Assembly: GCA_002508545.1 (NCBI GenBank) | Contig: DAVH01000012.1 | Coordinates: 65,927-81,297 of the forward strand | Reading direction: 5' to 3' | From: Methanomassiliicoccus sp. UBA6 | GTDB taxonomy: Archaea; Thermoplasmatota; Thermoplasmata; Methanomassiliicoccales; Methanomassiliicoccaceae | Length of the DNA: 15,371 nucleotides | Shown: piece after piece, positions 7,441 through 13,503 of the stretch | Layout: each line of letters opens with the position of its first letter | How positions within the stretch are numbered: the stretch's first letter is position 1 | Made by a program: the position numbers and the translations under genes | The notes under the pieces: generated by a model | What the model was told of the DNA's origin: nothing | What the model saw: the letters and a program-made list of their open reading frames with translations, nothing else | Database searches by the model: none

Positions 7441-8409
7441 CTAGGCGTTAGACTTTGACCTCGCGCGCCGCTTCACCAGGAAGAAATCGACATACCTGAC
7501 CAGAACGAACACTATAAGCACAAGGGCCAGGGCGATCTCGCCCCAGGCAAGGTACTGCAGCGCCAGCAGGTCGATGCCTTCCGTCCTGAGATAGTCGTAC
7601 GTCGCATTGGTGGCGATGGCGCTGATGACCAGGGGGAAGGTGAAGGCTGAGCAGCTGGGATAGAACTTGAGCCGCATCAGCCTCGGCAGGTAGAGAATGA
7701 TGGCGGCATACGAGGCGATGGACAGGGCTGACATCACTCCGACGAGCCACAGCTCCTTGGTCTCGAACGACCTGAGGTACCCGGCGAGGCATAGGCTGGC
7801 CGGGGCGGCGAAGATGGCGATGGTGGGCATCAGCGGCTCAGGTATCGCCCGGACCACGATCGCCCTGTATGCGATCAGCGGCAGGAGCACCAGGTAGGAG
7901 ATGAAACCGAACCAGAACAGCGCTTGCCCCAGCTCATAGGCCCCGTAGGTCGGCGCCACCACCGCTCCCACGGTTATGCCGACATAGGTGATGAAGTATG
8001 CCGGGAGCATCTTCTTCACGTCCAGCCTCAGCACGAACGCCCAGGTGAAGTACGCCATCAGGACGACGTGCAGGGCGATCATGCATATCCATATGACATA
8101 GGCAACGTCGGGCACGGAGGGCGCGATGTAGGTCGTCAGTATGGATACGCCCATGGGTATGGTGCAGACTATGCCGACAACGGCAGGGTTCCTCAGCTCC
8201 TCCCGGAGCTTGGCGACATCGTAGACGATCCGTAGGAGAAGCAGCATGAGGGCGGTCAAGGAGAGCAACCCGAAGACCGTCTTTAGCTCGTGGTTGTACG
8301 CATAAACCATGTTGCCTGCCGACGCCAGGCCCAGCATAAGGCCGGCCAAGGGGATTGGTACCTTGCATGCTGCGGCCCTGATCCCGCCGCTCCTGTTGGA
8401 AACGTCCAT
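7441..8409 (-). CDS. TDT/TehA-SLAC1 family membrane transporter
   Basis: The 322-residue protein has about ten hydrophobic helices. Family-typical segments are visible: PIPLAGLMLGLASAGN near the N terminus (first pore helix), FWFGFISYLVLLP in the middle, PTIAIFAAPASLCLAGYL, and FYPSCSAFTFPLVISA near the C terminus. The family comprises tellurite-resistance/dicarboxylate transporters, including bacterial TehA, fungal malate permease and plant SLAC1 anion channels. They move anions such as C4-dicarboxylates or chloride across the cytoplasmic membrane; the substrate here is not determinable. The tail is basic (KRRARSKS), which fits a cytoplasmic C terminus. It lies 94 bases downstream of the aconitase X stop on the same strand, but a hairpin separates them, so co-transcription is uncertain. 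It ends convergent to the histidine kinase, 43 bases away. Confidence 0.85.
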   Translation of the reverse strand: MDVSNRSGGIRAAACKVPIPLAGLMLGLASAGNMVYAYNHELKTVFGLLSLTALMLLLLRIVYDVAKLREELRNPAVVGIVCTIPMGVSILTTYIAPSVPDVAYVIWICMIALHVVLMAYFTWAFVLRLDVKKMLPAYFITYVGITVGAVVAPTYGAYELGQALFWFGFISYLVLLPLIAYRAIVVRAIPEPLMPTIAIFAAPASLCLAGYLRSFETKELWLVGVMSALSIASYAAIILYLPRLMRLKFYPSCSAFTFPLVISAIATNATYDYLRTEGIDLLALQYLAWGEIALALVLIVFVLVRYVDFFLVKRRARSKSNA

Positions 8410-8463
8410 CTTGGATGCTCCTGACCGCGGGCATAACTGCTTTTAACAGCATAAAGGCTTACA

Positions 8464-8490
8464 GGCGCCCGCCTTCGGACGGAAGGCGCC
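8464..8490 (-). terminator. Hairpin between aconitase X and transporter genes
   Basis: GCCTTC (8471-8476) and GAAGGC (8482-8487) form a perfect 6-bp stem with a 5-base loop. Flanking GGCGCC copies at 8464-8469 and 8485-8490 allow an alternative, longer-range pairing. It lies just after the aconitase X stop and is followed on the minus strand by only a short T run (CTTTATG), so it may attenuate and not fully terminate transcription. Confidence 0.4.
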
Positions 8491-8503
8491 CAGGACCGTG
8501 CGG

Positions 8504-9580
8504 CTACCTCACCAAGTGCGCGAGAAGCTCTTCGTCCGGGGAGTAGAAAGCTTCGATCCCCCTGCCTCTCAGGCAATCGGCCAGGGCCGGGCTGTCGCAG
8601 GCGACCGATCTTCCGGTCATCATATGCGCCATGCCCAGGGGGCAGGTGTCGGCGAACATGCTTCCCCGGGAGCGAAGGACCGCGCCGAAGATCGGGCACT
8701 TGTCCATGCACAGGCGGGAGGTGAAGAACCATGCCTCCGTCGACGTGGGCGAACGACCGGCCATTCGCTTCGCCCAGCGATTGATGTCCTGCTCGGACAG
8801 GTGAGGGCAGCCCAGGACCACCAGGTCCGGCTCCTGTCCTGAGATGGGGGCCTCCGGCCTCACCTCGATCGTCTCCAGCCCGGCCGGCGGGAGCGGGTCC
8901 CTGCGCAGCCTGAACAACGGCATCGAACCACGGGAGTTCAGGGCGAAGGCGAACCTCCTCGCCTCGTCGAAGGTGAGCCTGGCCCCGCACAGTAACGGCA
9001 CCTCGCCGCAGAGCTCCCGGGACAGCGTCCAGCCCAGCAGGGCGTGGTCCTGCGCCCCGGCGGGAACTTGCACCGCGATCGTTGGCTGCCTGTTCTCCTC
9101 CAGATGCAGTCCCCTCAGCGGGGTCAGGCGCGCGATCGCCGCGGCCGCCGCCGTCTCGAGGCTCTCCATCTCGCTCCGCGCCCCCAGCACGGAGTTGGCG
9201 AAGGCCGTGGCCGCCCTCCCGCCCCACGCGACGTGCTGTCCCCTGGCGGGGTGGTTGCCGGATAGGTACGGAGCGCAGCTGAACGAGTAGTGGTGCCCTG
9301 GACGCAGACGCTCCAGGACCCTGCGCCGTTCATCAATGCACTGCCCGGCCGAGGGGTTCGCCGTGACGGGCATGGATGAGCCCATGGAGAGCTCCTCCAG
9401 TCCCTTCCAGGCCTCCTCGTGACCGTTGCCGCACCAGCCGGGGATATGGGCCGAGGACAATGGCACCATCCGGTCCGCGCCCGTCCTCCGCGCCAGCTCG
9501 ACCAGCACCTCCATCGCCCACTGCAGGGACGGCCCGCTCTCGCCGTCGAGCCATGCCTCGTGCTCCCTGTCAAGGTGCAT
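8504..9580 (-). CDS. Aconitase X (DUF521) catalytic/large subunit, divergent
   Basis: The 358-residue protein follows the aconitase X family throughout. Matching segments are an N-terminal HLDREHEAWLDGE, RMVPLSSAHIPGW, CAPYLSGNHP, HVAWGGRAATAFANSVLGAR, GLHLEEN, VVLGCPHLS and FADTCPLG. C102, C258 and C313 are plausible Fe-S cluster ligands. In archaea the family's known job is phosphomevalonate dehydratase in the modified mevalonate pathway, with a small DUF126 subunit; bacterial relatives dehydrate cis-3-hydroxyproline. Archaeal large subunits are usually nearer 390-400 residues, and no DUF126 gene is adjacent here, so this may be a paralogue with another hydroxy-acid substrate. The N-terminal match supports the ATG, which lies three bases after the methyltransferase stop with GGTGAT overlapping that stop, indicating coupled translation. 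Confidence 0.85.
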   Translation of the reverse strand: MHLDREHEAWLDGESGPSLQWAMEVLVELARRTGADRMVPLSSAHIPGWCGNGHEEAWKGLEELSMGSSMPVTANPSAGQCIDERRRVLERLRPGHHYSFSCAPYLSGNHPARGQHVAWGGRAATAFANSVLGARSEMESLETAAAAAIARLTPLRGLHLEENRQPTIAVQVPAGAQDHALLGWTLSRELCGEVPLLCGARLTFDEARRFAFALNSRGSMPLFRLRRDPLPPAGLETIEVRPEAPISGQEPDLVVLGCPHLSEQDINRWAKRMAGRSPTSTEAWFFTSRLCMDKCPIFGAVLRSRGSMFADTCPLGMAHMMTGRSVACDSPALADCLRGRGIEAFYSPDEELLAHLVR

Positions 9581-9583
9581 CGA

Positions 9584-10243
9584 TCACCGCGGCTTCCGAA
9601 GGACCACCTCGTACAGCTTCTTGGTGAACGGCGGGGAGCTATCCTCGAACTCCTTGATCCGCAGGAGCTCGTAACCGCTCGAGAGCTCTCTGAGCTTCTC
9701 CTCCGTGAAGAAGTGCACGACGAATCCCATGGGGTTCTTCCACATGTCCTTCCCCTTGGGCTCGAACTTGCCGTAATGAGGGTCGTGGTCGTTCCTCACC
9801 GAGTAGATGTTGATGCCCCCTGGCCTGAGCACCCGGCGGCAATCGTCCAGCATCTTGGACACCTCCTCCTCGCTGAACTCCATGGTGAAGAACATGTGCG
9901 AGTAGACGGCGTCGAAGGAGGCGTCCGGGAACGGGAGCGGGTCTCGCGCATCGTGAACCCTCGCCGTCACCACCTCCTCCAGCCCCTCCTTTTTGGCCGC
10001 GTCCTGCATCTGGCAGATGCCCGTGTCGGAGTAGTCCAGCGCGGTGACCGACAGGCCGTTCCGGGCGAAGTACCAGGTGTCCCGTCCCTGCCCGCAGCCC
10101 AGCTCCAGGACGGTCCTCGCCCCGTGCTCCTTCATCATCGGCAGAGCGCTCACCGCCAGCTCGCTCGGCTCCCGGCCGAAGAACTCGTTAGCGCTGGCAT
10201 AGGTCCTGTCCCATTGCTCCTTCTGGCTGTTCCCTTCCTGCAT
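9584..10243 (-). CDS. Class I SAM-dependent methyltransferase
   Basis: The 219-residue protein has a standard Rossmann methyltransferase core. Motif I is VLELGCGQGRD (residues 45-55), and the acidic ribose-binding residue follows in LSVTALDYSD (D70). An acidic motif HDARDPLPFPDASFDAVYS comes next, and VLRPGGINIYSVRND marks the strand after the active-site region. The N terminus (WDRTYASANEFFGREPSELA) resembles TehB-like and UbiE-like small-molecule methyltransferases, but the acceptor is unknown. GGAGATGA lies six bases before the ATG. It precedes the aconitase X gene by three bases and is presumably co-transcribed with it. A tellurite-type TehB role would be tempting because a TehA-family gene lies nearby, but the sequence does not establish it. 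It sits 61 bases after the DUF169 gene, across a strong hairpin. Confidence 0.88.
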   Translation of the reverse strand: MQEGNSQKEQWDRTYASANEFFGREPSELAVSALPMMKEHGARTVLELGCGQGRDTWYFARNGLSVTALDYSDTGICQMQDAAKKEGLEEVVTARVHDARDPLPFPDASFDAVYSHMFFTMEFSEEEVSKMLDDCRRVLRPGGINIYSVRNDHDPHYGKFEPKGKDMWKNPMGFVVHFFTEEKLRELSSGYELLRIKEFEDSSPPFTKKLYEVVLRKPR

Positions 10244-10260
10244 ATTGTCATCTCCGGTAA

Positions 10261-10300
10261 AAGAACGAAGGGGGCCGCAGCTGCGCCCGGCCCCGTTCTT
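10261..10300 (-). terminator. Strong intercistronic hairpin with trailing T run
   Basis: AAGAAC (10261-10266) pairs with GTTCTT (10295-10300), and inside it GGGGCC (10271-10276) pairs with GGCCCC (10289-10294), leaving a four-base bulge. Read on the minus strand the structure begins four bases after the DUF169 stop, and its 3' arm runs into TTCTTTTA, just before the methyltransferase ribosome binding site. It looks like a terminator or attenuator separating DUF169 from the methyltransferase-aconitase X pair. Confidence 0.55.
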
Positions 10301-10304
10301 GAGC

Positions 10305-11009
10305 TCACTTCGCCCGCGACTTGGGGATCGGTCCCTCCTTCATCTTGTCGACCGCGGCGACGGTCTCCGCCATCTTGCTGCCCGGTATTCCGACCAGCAT
10401 CTCCTCCGGCGCGATGTCGGTGGTCTTGCGGCACCCGAAGCACCCCAGGGAGATGTTGGCGTGACCCTCGAGGTATGGCACCACGGTCACGTCGGCGCAG
10501 GAGGCCTGCACCGCCGCCATGTTCACCGTCACCCGGCCTCCCATGGAGAAGGTGCTCGCCGCGGGCAGCAACCAGAACACCTGCTCCGGCATCCCGGTCA
10601 TCACGACCACGTCCGGCTTCAGCCTGGCCTTGCTGAGCGGCGCCACCGCGGTGGCCTCTACGGTGCCCTCCTCAAGGGACGGCCGCTGTATTATGGTCCC
10701 TTTCGCCGCCTCCTGGCTCCCGTACATTCCCATGTTGTAGTGGAACTCGCCGGAGGACACTTTCTCGGGCACGGGGAGGATGCCCAGCGACGACGCGCCG
10801 ACCGGGCATGCCTGCTTATCCCCCTGCACGACCAGCAGCTCGCCGTGCCTCGCCCGCATGATCGCCTGGCAGTGCCGTATCGGCTTTTCCGGCTGAGAGT
10901 ACCCCTCGGGAAGAGGTTCTCCCTTCCTGATGAGGGTGATGGCGACCGGCTCATGCTTCAATCCCAATGCATCGACGAGCTTCTTCGATTGAACTTCGCA
11001 TTCGGTCAT
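10305..11009 (-). CDS. DUF169 family protein
   Basis: The 234-residue product matches DUF169, a family of unknown function common in methanogens and anaerobes. Typical segments are LGLKHEPVAITL near the N terminus, CPVGASSLG (residues 68-76), FHYNMGMYGS, and LGCFGCRKTTDI (188-199). Cysteines C47, C68, C171, C190 and C193 are candidates for a metal or Fe-S site, but this is inference. The frame stays open upstream to an ATG at 11354. I chose the ATG at 11009 because the family homology begins there and the extra residues are the shadow of a small gene on the same strand (11138-11323). No strong ribosome binding site precedes 11009. A TTATG-type box at about 11040 would give a very short leader. 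It is followed by a hairpin before the methyltransferase gene. Confidence 0.82.
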   Translation of the reverse strand: MTECEVQSKKLVDALGLKHEPVAITLIRKGEPLPEGYSQPEKPIRHCQAIMRARHGELLVVQGDKQACPVGASSLGILPVPEKVSSGEFHYNMGMYGSQEAAKGTIIQRPSLEEGTVEATAVAPLSKARLKPDVVVMTGMPEQVFWLLPAASTFSMGGRVTVNMAAVQASCADVTVVPYLEGHANISLGCFGCRKTTDIAPEEMLVGIPGSKMAETVAAVDKMKEGPIPKSRAK

Positions 11010-11137
11010 GGATTCCCGACGTACTATAGCTGGGATACAGCATAATCCTTTTCTCAACAATTGATTACCATTCGAATCGCCGGCCGATAGCGCTTCATGG
11101 CGATCGCTGATGCTGGCTAGCCACCCACGCGGCAGGC

Positions 11138-11323
11138 TCACTTCATAGGCTGCGGCTTGGCAACGTAGAACTCGCACTGCCCGTAGAAGCTCTCTCCCTC
11201 GCAAATCTCGTAGTCCTTCAGCTTCAGGACATCGTTCCGGATGCGCCTGGCCTTGCAGTTCGAGCAGCGGCCGTCCGCGGCGTGCCACAGGCACCTGATC
11301 CATGATCCTTCCGTAGCTTCCAT
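11138..11323 (-). CDS. Small cysteine-rich protein, possible metal-binding
   Basis: This 61-residue frame encodes a compact protein with C11, H14, C20, C23, C41 and C50. The spacings (CLWH, CSNC, then two isolated cysteines) suggest a zinc or iron-sulfur site. Composition is balanced and charged (KARRIRNDVLKLKDYE), unlike the arginine- and proline-rich shadows typical of this GC-rich DNA, and it displaces the competing same-strand frame that extends from the DUF169 gene. I do not recognise a named family. It ends 128 bases before the DUF169 start on the same strand and may be the first gene of that unit. GGTA immediately precedes the ATG, so the ribosome binding site is poor. The start is the only in-frame ATG before C11. 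Confidence 0.6.
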   Translation of the reverse strand: MEATEGSWIRCLWHAADGRCSNCKARRIRNDVLKLKDYEICEGESFYGQCEFYVAKPQPMK

Positions 11324-11442
11324 TACCGGTTCCCATTGCAGAAGGGCGTGGCATGAATTATCACTATCGCTGATAGCTCGCTATGATGGGCCGAGAAGGA
11401 GCGGCCTTTGCCAGCATCTTCGAGCGCAATATCGACGATACG

Positions 11443-11449
11443 TTTTATG
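11443..11449 (+). promoter_or_regulatory. TATA-like box of the epoxide-hydrolase-like gene
   Basis: TTTTATG lies about 45 bases before the ATG at 11493. With initiation about 25 bases downstream this leaves a leader of roughly 20 bases that holds the ribosome binding site. The neighbour upstream is on the other strand, so a dedicated promoter is expected here. Confidence 0.45.
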
Positions 11450-11479
11450 GGGCACCGGCTCAACAGTCATACTGTAACA

Positions 11480-11485
11480 GAGGTG
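11480..11485 (+). promoter_or_regulatory. Ribosome binding site for the epoxide-hydrolase-like gene
   Basis: GAGGTG, seven bases before the ATG at 11493, matches the archaeal Shine-Dalgarno core and supports that start. Confidence 0.6.
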
Positions 11486-11492
11486 CCTTGAT

Positions 11493-12656
11493 ATGAGCGT
11501 GGAGAAGATCAAGATCGATGTTCCCGAGGAAATACTGGATGACCTGAAGGAGCGGCTTAAGCGGACACGATGGAGCGATATCGATCCCGACGGGTGGACA
11601 AGGGGGACGAACCAGACCTACATGAAAGAGCTTGTGAACCACTGGATGAACGAGTATGACTGGAGAGAGCACGAGGCCGCGCTGAACCGCCTCGATCACT
11701 ACAGAGCGACGGTGGACGGCGTGGACATCCACTTCGTGCACCAGCGCAGCGGCCGTCCGGGCGCGGTGCCCCTCCTCCTGATCCATGGGTGGCCCGATTC
11801 CTTCTACCGCTACCACAAGGTCATCCCCCTGCTGACCGAGCCAACACCAACGGAGGGCGGTGCCGAGCTATCGTTCGATGTGGTCGTCCCCTCCATTCCG
11901 GGATTCGGGTTCTCGGAGCGGCGGGCGATCACCTCCAACGCCGTCGCCGATCTCTTCGCCAAGCTGATGGCGGACGAGCTCGGCTACAGGAAGTTCGTGT
12001 GCGCGGGCGGGGACCTGGGCTTCATCATCACCAAGGCCATCGCCGCCCGCCATCCCGAGCTGCTGTCGGCGATGCACCTGACCGAGGTGGGATATCCTGA
12101 CTACGCCACCGACCGGTCCACGCTGTCCGAGGCGGAGCAGAAGTTCGCCGCGTTCATCCAGGAGTGGTGGTTCAAGGACGGCACGTACAACATGATCCAG
12201 GCCACCAAGCCTGACAGCCTAGGGGTGGGCCTCAACGACTCGCCGGCCGGCTGGGCGGCATGGTTCATGAACTTCGCCTCCATCGGGATGACCGGCGAGG
12301 ACGTGGAGAAGCGCATCCCTCGAGACGAGCTGCTGACCAACATCATGATCTACTGGGTGACGGGGACCATCACCACCTCCCTGCGCATGTACTACGAGGA
12401 CGCTCATGCCGCCCCGCCTTCGGGTGCCGGGACGCGCCTGGAGGTGCCGGCGGCGGTGGCCCACATGCCCATGGACGCGCCGCTGCCCCGCGAGTGGGCG
12501 GAGCGCAATGTGAACCTCAGGCACTTCACCGAGATGCCGAAGGGCGGTCACTTCGGGGCGTGGGAGATACCGGAGCTGTTCGTACAGGACCTTCGCGCCT
12601 CGGTGGCCGAGATGCTGGGAATGAAAGCAACGCCCATATCCGCCGTGAACCGCTGA
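11493..12656 (+). CDS. Epoxide hydrolase-like alpha/beta hydrolase with EHN domain
   Basis: The 387-residue protein starts with an epoxide-hydrolase N-terminal (EHN) domain at about 4-110 (DVPEEILDDLKERLKRTRW, YMKELVNHWMNEYDW). An alpha/beta-hydrolase domain follows, with oxyanion-hole motif HGWPDS and nucleophile D174 in GGDLG. The catalytic histidine is H353 in KGGHFGAWEIPEL. I could not place the third catalytic acid with confidence. Length and order match microsomal-type epoxide hydrolases, which open epoxides to diols via an alkyl-enzyme ester on the Asp. The usual nucleophile context is GGDWG, and Leu replaces Trp here. No signal peptide is visible, so it is probably cytoplasmic. Such enzymes are much commoner in bacteria and fungi than in archaea, so ancient acquisition is plausible, but base composition matches the GC-rich neighbours. 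It has its own promoter and no operon partner. Confidence 0.88.
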   Translation: MSVEKIKIDVPEEILDDLKERLKRTRWSDIDPDGWTRGTNQTYMKELVNHWMNEYDWREHEAALNRLDHYRATVDGVDIHFVHQRSGRPGAVPLLLIHGWPDSFYRYHKVIPLLTEPTPTEGGAELSFDVVVPSIPGFGFSERRAITSNAVADLFAKLMADELGYRKFVCAGGDLGFIITKAIAARHPELLSAMHLTEVGYPDYATDRSTLSEAEQKFAAFIQEWWFKDGTYNMIQATKPDSLGVGLNDSPAGWAAWFMNFASIGMTGEDVEKRIPRDELLTNIMIYWVTGTITTSLRMYYEDAHAAPPSGAGTRLEVPAAVAHMPMDAPLPREWAERNVNLRHFTEMPKGGHFGAWEIPELFVQDLRASVAEMLGMKATPISAVNR

Positions 12657-13011
12657 TCGACGGCGGCCCGGGCTCACTTCATTCCGACGAGGGGATTCCG
12701 CCAGGTATTCGCCCCATGGCAGTCACCTTTCCTAGTATATACGGGTTCACCTACCAGAAACTAGCATCCTAAGATATCGTTAGCGGTATCATCACCGCGC
12801 CTCCGAAAGGCGGCTTAGGGGCCTGTCGACGCAAATGATCGGCTGAGGAATACCACCAAGAACGCTTTTCCCAATGCCTGGCATTTCCTCCCATAGGTTG
12901 GCAGGGTAGTTGCCCATTCGGGCCTATATGCTTCCCTAAGCAATTTAGTGCATGCCGTCCCAGATGGTATCCCCGCCAGTGCGGGCGAGTGCTGAGATGC
13001 CCATCCACCTA

Positions 13012-13242
13012 TTATGTTCTCTCGAACCAAGTCGAGATTTCTTTTTGAAAAGATCGGATTTCTAACGCCCCTATATCTTGCCAATCGAGCTTTTTACTCC
13101 TAAACCGCCACTGGAGCTCTACGCCATAATCGGATACGACCATTATGCTCGGACGCAGCTTAGCCTGCTGCCTCAAGCTGACTTTTAACATAGTCCATGT
13201 TCTTTGGGTTCTGGATCGTTGTGCTCTCCAACGGCCCCTCAT
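13012..13242 (-). CDS. Possible small protein or gene remnant (low confidence)
   Basis: A 76-residue minus-strand frame from an ATG at 13242 to TAA. Its middle part (RPSIMVVSDYGVELQWRFR, then KKLDWQDIGALEIRSF) reads like two beta strands and a turn of a small PH-like or similar beta-barrel domain. The N-terminal third (RGRWRAQRSRTQRTW) looks less natural, and the protein stops early. There is no good ribosome binding site. It may be a decayed fragment of an acquired gene, a real small protein beginning at an internal methionine (MLKVSL), or chance. I could not assign a family. Confidence 0.22.
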   Translation of the reverse strand: MRGRWRAQRSRTQRTWTMLKVSLRQQAKLRPSIMVVSDYGVELQWRFRSKKLDWQDIGALEIRSFQKEISTWFERT

Positions 13243-13322
13243 GGTAAACAATATTGTGAAAGAATAATAATTCTCTTAACTAGTACCTCGTCCAGCGAAT
13301 GAGCGTGACTCGATTGTTGGAC

Positions 13323-13360
13323 CAATTGCGTTTATGGAGAGCCCCTCTCATGAGCAATTG
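13323..13360. repeat. Imperfect 38-base stem-loop upstream of fic
   Basis: CAATTGC (13323-13329) pairs with GCAATTG (13354-13360), and inside it GAGAG (13337-13341) pairs with CTCTC (13345-13349) around a three-base CCC loop, with small internal mismatches. It lies about 145 bases before the Fic start, upstream of the likely promoter. It could be a binding site for a dimeric regulator or part of a short RNA. Confidence 0.4.
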
Positions 13361-13417
13361 TGTTGAGAAAGGGACTGACGGAGTCGCCTTGGCCAGGCTC
13401 AATGATCTCGTGCATTA

Positions 13418-13449
13418 ACTAATAATTACTAATTTGTACTAAATTAGTA
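13418..13449 (+). promoter_or_regulatory. Operator-like palindrome with 10-bp-phased repeats in the fic promoter
   Basis: TACTAATTT (13427-13435) and AAATTAGTA (13441-13449) form a perfect 9-bp-arm inverted repeat around a 5-base spacer. Overlapping it, ACTAAT, ACTAAT and ACTAAA begin at 13418, 13428 and 13438, exactly one helical turn apart, so all lie on the same DNA face. The element ends five bases before the likely TATA box, where a bound protein would affect TBP/TFB access or recruitment. The binder is unknown; the winged-helix-like C terminus of the Fic protein itself is one candidate. Confidence 0.5.
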
Positions 13450-13454
13450 GATAT

Positions 13455-13462
13455 GTTTATCT
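13455..13462 (+). promoter_or_regulatory. TATA-like box of fic
   Basis: GTTTATCT, directly after the palindrome, is about 42-49 bases before the ATG. Initiation near 13485 would leave a leader of about 20 bases containing the GGTGA ribosome binding site. Confidence 0.45.
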
Positions 13463-13494
13463 TAGCAAACCCGATCACATAACTTTGCCGACTT

Positions 13495-13499
13495 GGTGA
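13495..13499 (+). promoter_or_regulatory. Ribosome binding site of fic
   Basis: GGTGA four bases before the ATG at 13504 is a consensus archaeal Shine-Dalgarno and fixes the start. Confidence 0.6.
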
Positions 13500-13503
13500 C
13501 CGA

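Larger units (their letters stand above)
12657..13417. other. Long region without a convincing gene: short hairpins, possible gene remnant
   Basis: Between the hydrolase and the Fic gene no frame is convincing. The left half holds a TATATA at 12736-12741 and three short hairpins: GCGGT/ACCGC at 12783-12798, CGCCT/AGGCG at 12798-12812, and CCCGC/GCGGG at 12972-12985. The right half is more A/T-rich, like the Fic gene, and contains a possible minus-strand remnant (13012-13242), a 39-codon frame (13299-13418) and an imperfect hairpin (13323-13360). I find no tRNA, direct-repeat boundary or transposase. Confidence 0.5.

Noticed and set aside
8409..10243. TehA/TehB tellurite-resistance pair (TDT transporter plus methyltransferase)
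   Set aside because: The two are separated by the aconitase X gene and a hairpin, and the methyltransferase shows only general class I motifs. The sequence does not establish a tellurite role.
9419..10636. 405-codon plus-strand open frame
   Set aside because: It runs antisense to the aconitase X, methyltransferase and DUF169 genes and turns into Arg/Pro/Ser runs; a shadow frame.
10245..11045. 266-codon plus-strand open frame opposite DUF169
   Set aside because: Composition is His/Arg/Gly-rich and it mirrors the DUF169 coding phase; no domain is recognisable.
13011..13040. Minus-strand GGTTCGAGA resembling the T-loop of a tRNA
   Set aside because: The bases after the loop do not close a T-stem, and no anticodon or D-arm can be placed upstream.
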